Made by a program: the position numbers and the translations under genes. 64,000 bases of DNA from Dryocola boscaweniae (lineage in GTDB: Bacteria; Pseudomonadota; Gammaproteobacteria; Enterobacterales; Enterobacteriaceae). A model generated the notes under the pieces. The model saw nothing but the letters and a program-made list of their open reading frames with translations, had not been told where the DNA came from and did not search any database. Positions within the stretch are counted from its first letter, which is position 1. Each line of letters starts with the position of its first letter. The stretch is taken from NCBI RefSeq assembly GCF_025215095.1, contig NZ_JALHAP010000078.1, positions 62,001 to 126,000 on the forward strand. The letters run 5' to 3'. Shown in pieces: positions 59,231 through 64,000 of this stretch.

Positions 59231-59881
59231 TTACTCTTTATCCGCCGGCGACAGGCTCACGGAAGAAAGGTAATTCAATAGCGCGATATCATTCTCAACA
59301 CCCAGTTTCATCATGGCTGATTTCTTCTGGCTACTGATGGTTTTGATACTGCGGTTCAGCTTACGGGCAATTTCCGTGACCAGAAAACCTTCTGCAAACA
59401 GGCGCAGCACTTCGCTTTCTTTTGGTGACAGACGTTTGTCGCCGTAACCGCCAGCACTGATTTTCTCCAGCAGGCGAGAGACGCTTTCGGGTGTGAATTT
59501 CTTACCTTTTTGCAGCGCGGCAAGCGCTTTAGGCAAGTCTGTCGGTGCGCCTTGTTTAAGCACGATTCCTTCGATATCCAGATCCAACACGGCGCTCAGA
59601 ATAGCTGGGTTGTTGTTCATCGTCAGCACGATGATAGAGATATTCGGGAAGTGACGTTTGATGTATTTAATCAATGTAATACCGTCACCGTATTTATCTC
59701 CAGGCATGGAGAGATCGGTGATCAGCACGTGCGCGTCTAATTTTGGAAGATTATTAATCAGGGCTGTGGAATCTTCAAACTCACCGACAACATTCACCCA
59801 CTCGATCTGCTCGAGGGATTTACGAATGCCGAACAGAACAATCGGATGGTCGTCGGCAATAATTACGTTCATACTGTTCAT
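59231..59881 (-). CDS. rcsB: Response regulator RcsB
   Basis: A 216-residue response regulator of the Rcs relay that controls capsule, motility and stress genes. The phospho-acceptor Asp56 is in HVLITDLSMPGDKYG; Asp10-Asp11 lie in VIIADDHPIVLFG. The C-terminal LuxR-type helix-turn-helix is LSPKESEVLRLFAEGFLVTE plus RKLNRSIKTISSQ. The start MNSMNVII matches E. coli MNNMNVII. It can act alone or with RcsA, GadE or BglJ. It is 16 bp after rcsD and convergent with rcsC; acetyl-phosphate from Pta can also phosphorylate it in E. coli. Confidence 0.97.
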   Translation of the reverse strand: MNSMNVIIADDHPIVLFGIRKSLEQIEWVNVVGEFEDSTALINNLPKLDAHVLITDLSMPGDKYGDGITLIKYIKRHFPNISIIVLTMNNNPAILSAVLDLDIEGIVLKQGAPTDLPKALAALQKGKKFTPESVSRLLEKISAGGYGDKRLSPKESEVLRLFAEGFLVTEIARKLNRSIKTISSQKKSAMMKLGVENDIALLNYLSSVSLSPADKE

Positions 59882-59897
59882 GTAATAGGCTACCTTG

Positions 59898-62555
59898 CTA
59901 CAGCAAACTCTTGACGTAAACGTCAATATCGCTGGTGTATTTTTGTATGTTGGCAGCATCACTTTCACGAATGTGATGCTCTAACGTTTCACATAACTGC
60001 TTGCCGGGTACCAGATTGAGCATGGCAAACACCCCTTTTAAACGGTGTGCCGTCTGTGCCAGCGCAGCAAAATCGCTGGTCGCTGACTCAGTATACAATC
60101 TCCTTACATCTTCCGGTACTGTGTCGACAAAGAGTGAGTAATAGCCACTGGCATGAAGCTGCGCATTTTCATCGCCGCCAAGCGGTGACTCGGGCATCTC
60201 CTCTTGCGCCAGTTGCTCTTCTATCAGCTGAAGGACGGCATCCTGCATCGCGTTGCTGATATTAAAGTTAACGCGGAACTGGCCTGGGCCTAATTTCCGC
60301 ATTCCGTTTTCATCATCGCTTAAAAGCAATCCCGAAGATGTAAGATTAGACGGATTATCAGTCAGGAAGATATCAAACTCTTGACTGGCTAATCTTTCAT
60401 CAGGCGTGATGCAGTTCGCTCCCCAGTTCTCAAGCTGGCGAGTCACGATGTTACGAACTTCGTTAGAGGTGATATCCAGCATCGCCACTACTTCATCCAG
60501 CAGTTTTTCATCCTGCGCTTCCGGCTGCGGTTCAGCGGCCATTTTAATGTGCAGATTATAGCGTGTACCTATATCGGCGCGGGATTTGATATTCAAATGT
60601 CCGCCCAGCTTGCGTGAAAGCCGATCGCAAAGATAGAACGTCAGGCCGTAGGCTTTACCGTAACGGTCTTCGCTGGTTTCGTTGAGGAACGGGAAATGGA
60701 GATTGTCGATTTCATCGTTGCCTATCCCTTCGCCCGTATCCAGCACGCGGAATAAGAGTCGGTCTGGCGCGGATTCTTCTTCGCTTATCTCAAGGGTGAT
60801 TTTGCCGATTTGCGTTGTGGTGACGGAATAGTGCAGCAGCAACTGCAGTATTTTACGCAGCGCTTCGCGATCGCCATGACGCTCTTCGTCCACCGGTAAC
60901 TGGTTGTTGATCAGCAACTGCAACCCTTTACGCTTGATTATCGGCAGCATTTCCAGCGCCACTTCATCTATTAGCGCCTGAATCGTAAATGGGGTGGTGG
61001 TCGTTTTCCAGTTATCGGCTTCCAGCATATTCAATAGCTGAATTTCATCGACGAGCCGGACGATGGTCTGAGCCTCGTTTGCCAGTTGCTTGTGCTCAGG
61101 CGTAGTAAAACCCGCCGCGTGTTCAGCGATATTCCTTACCGGCTGCTGCAAAGCTTCGCCAATATGCTGCATAAACGCCACACGGCCCTGCTGGTTTTTC
61201 TCATACAAGCGCTGTGCTTGCTTCAGCTTTTTGTTTACCAGAATTTCGCGGTCCTGATCGCGGATAACAAAAATTTGCGTGCGTGGAGCAATCTGGCTGC
61301 GGAACTGACGTATTTCGTAAAGCTCATTATTAATGGTGGCCTGAATCACGCCCTGGTGCTGATCGGCCATCGCGATAATATTCTGCAAATTCAGGTGGGG
61401 GAGCAGATGGTCGGCAATTTTATTGCTAATAACCGTCCTGTTGGCATCCAGGTCGTGCACCAACAGGCCCAGCGGCAGCAGGGCGACGATTTCTTCGTTC
61501 AGCGCGCGCAGTACCTGCAACTCGCCGTTGCCGTTCGGCACTTCAGATGAGCGCGGGGTCTGTTGCCGGAAGGTGGTGTAACCGAACAGCGCGAGCGCCA
61601 GCAGGCCGATATTAAGCAGCAGCGGCAGCAGTATATTTTGCACTGTATCCATCAGCAGCGTGCCGAAAGGCACCTGCCACACCAGGCGCAAATGCGTACT
61701 GGCTAACGGCGATGCGATCTCAATGCGTGCGCTATTAAAATTGATGGTAACGCTGTCCGGATCTTCTTTATCGCCTGCTTGCGCAGCGCTAAGGCTGTCA
61801 TCTGGCTCTAGCTGGAAGCTATCCAGGGACATAGTCGGCGGAATGAGATCGTTAATAGGTAAATCAAACGCCACAACCGTGGCCAGATGCCCTGGCTGAT
61901 TGAACGTGGTACGCAGTGTAAAATAATGGCCGTTTTGCCACGCCAGACGTCGCAGAGGAGAGAAGCTTTCTCGTTCATCAAGCGCGTTCGCCTGCTGCAG
62001 CATCTCAGCACGGCGGGAATCGACAATCGTTCCCACGCCAGTCTCTTTGAACCCGGAGGAGAGATCTTTTAAGGGCAGAGTTGACACCAGGATCATGCTG
62101 TTGTCCTGGCCATTCAGATAATACATCGACCAGGGGCTGTTTTCCGCTCCCCAGAGCGTATCAAGCCAGGTTGAAATGCGCTGTGTCATCTCAAGGGTGG
62201 AACTATCGTGAGAGCCAAAAATCAGCGCTTCGGTTTTGCGGCGCGGCTTTTCGAGATAATAAACGTCCTGGCGCAGGCGGGTTTCCTGTAAACCATCGCT
62301 TGCAGAAGCAGGCGCTGCGGCAACGTTGTCGTAGATTTGCCATGTAGCGTAGCGGTAGGTGTCGACACGCTTATGCAGCGCGTGCGTAATATCGACTATC
62401 TGATAGCTCTTATCTTTCAGCCAGGCGTTAACGGCGCTCTGTACCATCACACCCATGGCAACCAACAGCACGACGATCAGCAGCAGAAAAAAGCGCGTGA
62501 TATTGCTGGGAATAAGGGAAAATTTGTTAGGGATCATGCCGTCTGACTGACTCAT
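59898..62555 (-). CDS. rcsD: Phosphotransfer intermediate RcsD
   Basis: An 885-residue inner-membrane protein that carries the phosphoryl group from RcsC to RcsB. It has two membrane helices (FFLLLIVVLLVAMGVMV near 23-40 and NILLPLLLNIGLLALALFGY near 305-325) around a periplasmic domain, a degenerate kinase-like domain, and an ABL-like region that binds RcsB. The C-terminal HPt domain contains LAQTAHRLKGVFAML with the phosphorylated His near 837. Its first residues (MSQSDGMIPNKFSLIP) are more diverged from E. coli than the rest. Cotranscribed with rcsB; rcsB also has a promoter inside rcsD in E. coli. Confidence 0.97.
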   Translation of the reverse strand: MSQSDGMIPNKFSLIPSNITRFFLLLIVVLLVAMGVMVQSAVNAWLKDKSYQIVDITHALHKRVDTYRYATWQIYDNVAAAPASASDGLQETRLRQDVYYLEKPRRKTEALIFGSHDSSTLEMTQRISTWLDTLWGAENSPWSMYYLNGQDNSMILVSTLPLKDLSSGFKETGVGTIVDSRRAEMLQQANALDERESFSPLRRLAWQNGHYFTLRTTFNQPGHLATVVAFDLPINDLIPPTMSLDSFQLEPDDSLSAAQAGDKEDPDSVTINFNSARIEIASPLASTHLRLVWQVPFGTLLMDTVQNILLPLLLNIGLLALALFGYTTFRQQTPRSSEVPNGNGELQVLRALNEEIVALLPLGLLVHDLDANRTVISNKIADHLLPHLNLQNIIAMADQHQGVIQATINNELYEIRQFRSQIAPRTQIFVIRDQDREILVNKKLKQAQRLYEKNQQGRVAFMQHIGEALQQPVRNIAEHAAGFTTPEHKQLANEAQTIVRLVDEIQLLNMLEADNWKTTTTPFTIQALIDEVALEMLPIIKRKGLQLLINNQLPVDEERHGDREALRKILQLLLHYSVTTTQIGKITLEISEEESAPDRLLFRVLDTGEGIGNDEIDNLHFPFLNETSEDRYGKAYGLTFYLCDRLSRKLGGHLNIKSRADIGTRYNLHIKMAAEPQPEAQDEKLLDEVVAMLDITSNEVRNIVTRQLENWGANCITPDERLASQEFDIFLTDNPSNLTSSGLLLSDDENGMRKLGPGQFRVNFNISNAMQDAVLQLIEEQLAQEEMPESPLGGDENAQLHASGYYSLFVDTVPEDVRRLYTESATSDFAALAQTAHRLKGVFAMLNLVPGKQLCETLEHHIRESDAANIQKYTSDIDVYVKSLL

Positions 62556-62993
62556 TATAAGCGCGTAACCTGGCGAACATTCGCCACTCAGGAAAAATTA
62601 CCACAAGGCGTGACTACGCAGGCGTTGTGGCTGTAAGCGATGCGTTAAACGCACCCGGCCTAAGAATACCTGCATCAGGCGCTGCCGTCATCGACTCTCT
62701 TATATTCACAAGGAGTATAAGGATAAATCGTGGCTTTTCCAGGTTGTTGATAATTAGCCTAAATGAGGATGCGCGAAGCGGATAGCGTGAATTCTGCGCA
62801 GCGTTATTTATCGGTAATTGAGTCACGCATGTGCAACTATTATTTTTAAAACAGTTGGTTAGGGAAATAAATATTCTTAAGAACAATCTTAGCGATCGAT
62901 AACGTAGCGGTAGCGGGGAGAAGTGTTTAATTAATAATCGTTATCTTTTTGTGCTCTATAGCACAAAAATATCAACGCAACGTAAAGAAGGGT
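62556..62993. promoter_or_regulatory. rcsD upstream region with an RcsB-box-like site
   Basis: 438 bp between rcsD and micF, holding the rcsDB promoter. TAAGATTGTTCTTA (62878-62891 on the - strand) matches 11 of 14 positions of the recalled RcsAB box TAAGAATATTCCTA, and a partial TAAGAATACCTGCA lies near 62663. A 90-codon frame on the - strand has no ribosome site and is taken as chance. Confidence 0.4.
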
Positions 62994-63086
62994 AAAAAAA
63001 ACCGGATGCCAGGCATCCGGTACTAAAAGGGGTAAACAGACATTCAGAACTGAATGACGGTAATAAATAAAGTTAATGATGATAGC
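62994..63086 (-). ncRNA. micF: Small RNA MicF
   Basis: The 93-nt RNA starts GCTATCATCATTAACTTT on the - strand and ends in a GC-rich hairpin (ACCGGATGCC/GGCATCCGGT, 63001-63021) plus eight Us. The length, the 5' antisense region that pairs with the ompF leader, and the position divergent from ompC are as in E. coli. MicF blocks OmpF synthesis with Hfq under OmpR, SoxS, Rob and other control. Confidence 0.95.
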
Positions 63087-63240
63087 GAGGTGTATTTTAT
63101 AGCGAAATAAGGAAAATATTTTATCATTCAGTGCTACATGTTTTTGTTTGTGTAAGTCATTGATTTTAATGGTAGTGGCATTATTTTTGATTATAAGTGC
63201 TTATATTTTTAGCTATTCGTGCGAAAAAAAGTTCCCTGAA

Positions 63241-63318
63241 ATATACATTTTGATACATCTATCAGGACGAATGAAACATCTATATAGTTTTAGTATCATA
63301 TTCGCATTGGATTATTCT
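63241..63318 (+). promoter_or_regulatory. OmpR-binding sites and ompC promoter
   Basis: TATACATTTTGATACATCTA (63241 region) and the following ATGAAACATCTATATAG and AGTTTTAGTATCAT stretch match the known ompC OmpR boxes C1 to C3. A -10 TATTCT lies at 63313-63318. The same OmpR sites can serve the divergent micF. Confidence 0.8.
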
Positions 63319-63345
63319 GTATTTGTTTTGGACAATGAGTTGCCG

Positions 63346-63366
63346 ACTGATTAGAGGGTAATCAGT
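63346..63366 (+). other. ompC leader hairpin
   Basis: ACTGATTA/TAATCAGT, an 8-bp stem with loop GAGGG, in the ompC leader 44 bases before the ATG. The leader region is where MicC pairs with ompC mRNA in E. coli. Confidence 0.6.
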
Positions 63367-63409
63367 AAGCAGTGGCATATAAAAAGGCATATAACAGAGG
63401 GTTAATAAC

Positions 63410-64000
63410 ATGAAAGTTAAAGTACTGTCCCTCCTGGTCCCAGCTCTGCTGGTAGCAGGCACCGCGCATGCGGCCGAAATTTATAACAAAGACGGCAATA
63501 AATTAGATCTGTACGGCAAAGTTGATGGTCTGCACTACTTCTCTGACGACAAGAGCGCCGATGGCGATCAGACCTACATGCGTCTGGGCTTCAAAGGTGA
63601 AACTCAGGTAAATGACCAAATCACCGGCTACGGCCAGTGGGAATACCAGATCAACGGTAACACCTCTGAAAGCGAAAACAACGCATGGACTCGTGTGGCG
63701 TTCGCTGGTCTGCGTGTTGGTGATGCTGGTTCCTTCGACTACGGTCGTAACTACGGCGTAATTTACGACGTCGCAGCATGGACCGACGTTCTGCCTGAGT
63801 TCGGCGGCGACACTTACGGCGCTGACAACTTCCTGTTCAGCCGTGCAAACGGCGTTGCAACTTACCGCAACACCGACTTCTTCGGTCTGGTTGATGGCCT
63901 GAACTTTGCTGCTCAGTACCAGGGCAAAAACGGCAGCACCAGCGGTGAAGACTTTGGTGGCCGTAGCGTTCTGCAACAAAATGGCGACGGCTACGGTCTG
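63410..64000 (+). CDS. ompC: Outer-membrane porin OmpC (3' end beyond window)
   Basis: The first 197 codons of a general porin. It opens with a Sec signal peptide ([21 protein letters not shown], cleaved before AEIYNKDG). The mature N-terminus [20 protein letters not shown] and the strand [11 protein letters not shown] are OmpC-type. The L3 constriction loop is reached ([20 protein letters not shown], with the conserved PEFGG turn). AGAGGGTTAATAAC precedes the ATG. The variable loop around [20 protein letters not shown] is shorter than in E. coli. Trimeric passage for small hydrophilic solutes, regulated by OmpR and MicF/MicC. Confidence 0.96.
   Translation, partial: MKVKVLSLLVPALLVAGTAHAAEIYNKDGNKLDLYGKVDGLHYFSDDKSADGDQTYMRLGFKGETQVNDQITGYGQWEYQINGNTSESENNAWTRVAFAGLRVGDAGSFDYGRNYGVIYDVAAWTDVLPEFGGDTYGADNFLFSRANGVATYRNTDFFGLVDGLNFAAQYQGKNGSTSGEDFGGRSVLQQNGDGYGL

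Noticed and set aside
62614..62886. A 90-codon frame on the - strand between rcsD and micF.
   Set aside because: No ribosome site and no family resemblance; it overlaps the expected rcsDB promoter region.
63503..63979. A 158-codon frame antisense to ompC.
   Set aside because: It lies wholly opposite a clear porin gene and has a Val/Ala-rich low-complexity product.

Overview
The window is a stretch of enterobacterial chromosome. Gene order and protein sequence follow the Escherichia coli segment from the pta-ackA region through nuo, men, glpTQ, nrdAB and gyrA to rcs/ompC. Almost every protein is the expected length and carries the expected catalytic residues. It is not E. coli or Salmonella: a sugar ABC transporter and a polyol-type MFS/HAD pair lie beside pta, a small-subunit catalase lies between menE and yfaZ where E. 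coli has pmrD-arn-ais-nudI, glpABC is missing upstream of glpT, and an ASCH-domain gene follows gyrA. This fits the Enterobacter/Kosakonia/Cedecea/Klebsiella side of Enterobacteriaceae; the genus cannot be fixed from the window alone.

Layout. 1-5.5 kb: an accessory carbohydrate region, with the end of an RbtT/DalT-like permease gene and a HAD phosphatase (+), convergent with a binding protein-ATPase-permease operon (-). 5.5-9 kb: pta and ackA (acetate overflow and acetyl-phosphate). 9-17 kb: yfbV, yfbU, hxpA, yfbS, yfbR, alaA and lrhA, including a ~1 kb gene-free gap before lrhA. 17-32.5 kb: the complete 13-gene nuo operon (NuoC and NuoD fused) for proton-pumping NADH:quinone oxidoreductase. 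32.5-34.4 kb: rbn, elaA, elaB. 34.5-41.5 kb: menFDHBCE, making the menaquinone core from chorismate. 41.5-45 kb: catalase, yfaZ, yfaY. 45.4-47.8 kb: glpTQ, for glycerophosphodiester hydrolysis and glycerol-3-phosphate uptake. 47.9-51.7 kb: nrdAB-yfaE, the aerobic class Ia ribonucleotide reductase and its ferredoxin. 52-56 kb: ubiG diverging from gyrA, then the ASCH gene. 56-62.6 kb: rcsC convergent with rcsDB. 63-64 kb: the small RNA micF and the first 197 codons of ompC.

The genes join up functionally in respiration (nuo, menaquinone and ubiquinone synthesis, glycerol-3-phosphate supply), acetate metabolism, DNA precursor supply and topology, and envelope control (Rcs phosphorelay, MicF, OmpC). 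Several starts were moved from the longest open frame on ribosome-binding-site and family-length grounds, including GTG starts for pta, hxpA and menF and TTG starts for yfbS and rcsC.

Non-coding content is rich: many intrinsic terminators, four sites with REP-type palindromes (yfbS/yfbR, nuoL/nuoM, nrdA/nrdB, rcsC/rcsB), DnaA boxes and a NrdR-like box pair before nrdA, a CRP-like site before glpT, OmpR-type sites before ompC, and several intercistronic stem-loops. No tRNA, rRNA, CRISPR array, prophage, transposase or clearly new multi-gene system was found. The least explained parts are the accessory transporter region, the katA insertion with a terminator built into the end of menE, and the structured gaps before lrhA and inside nuo.
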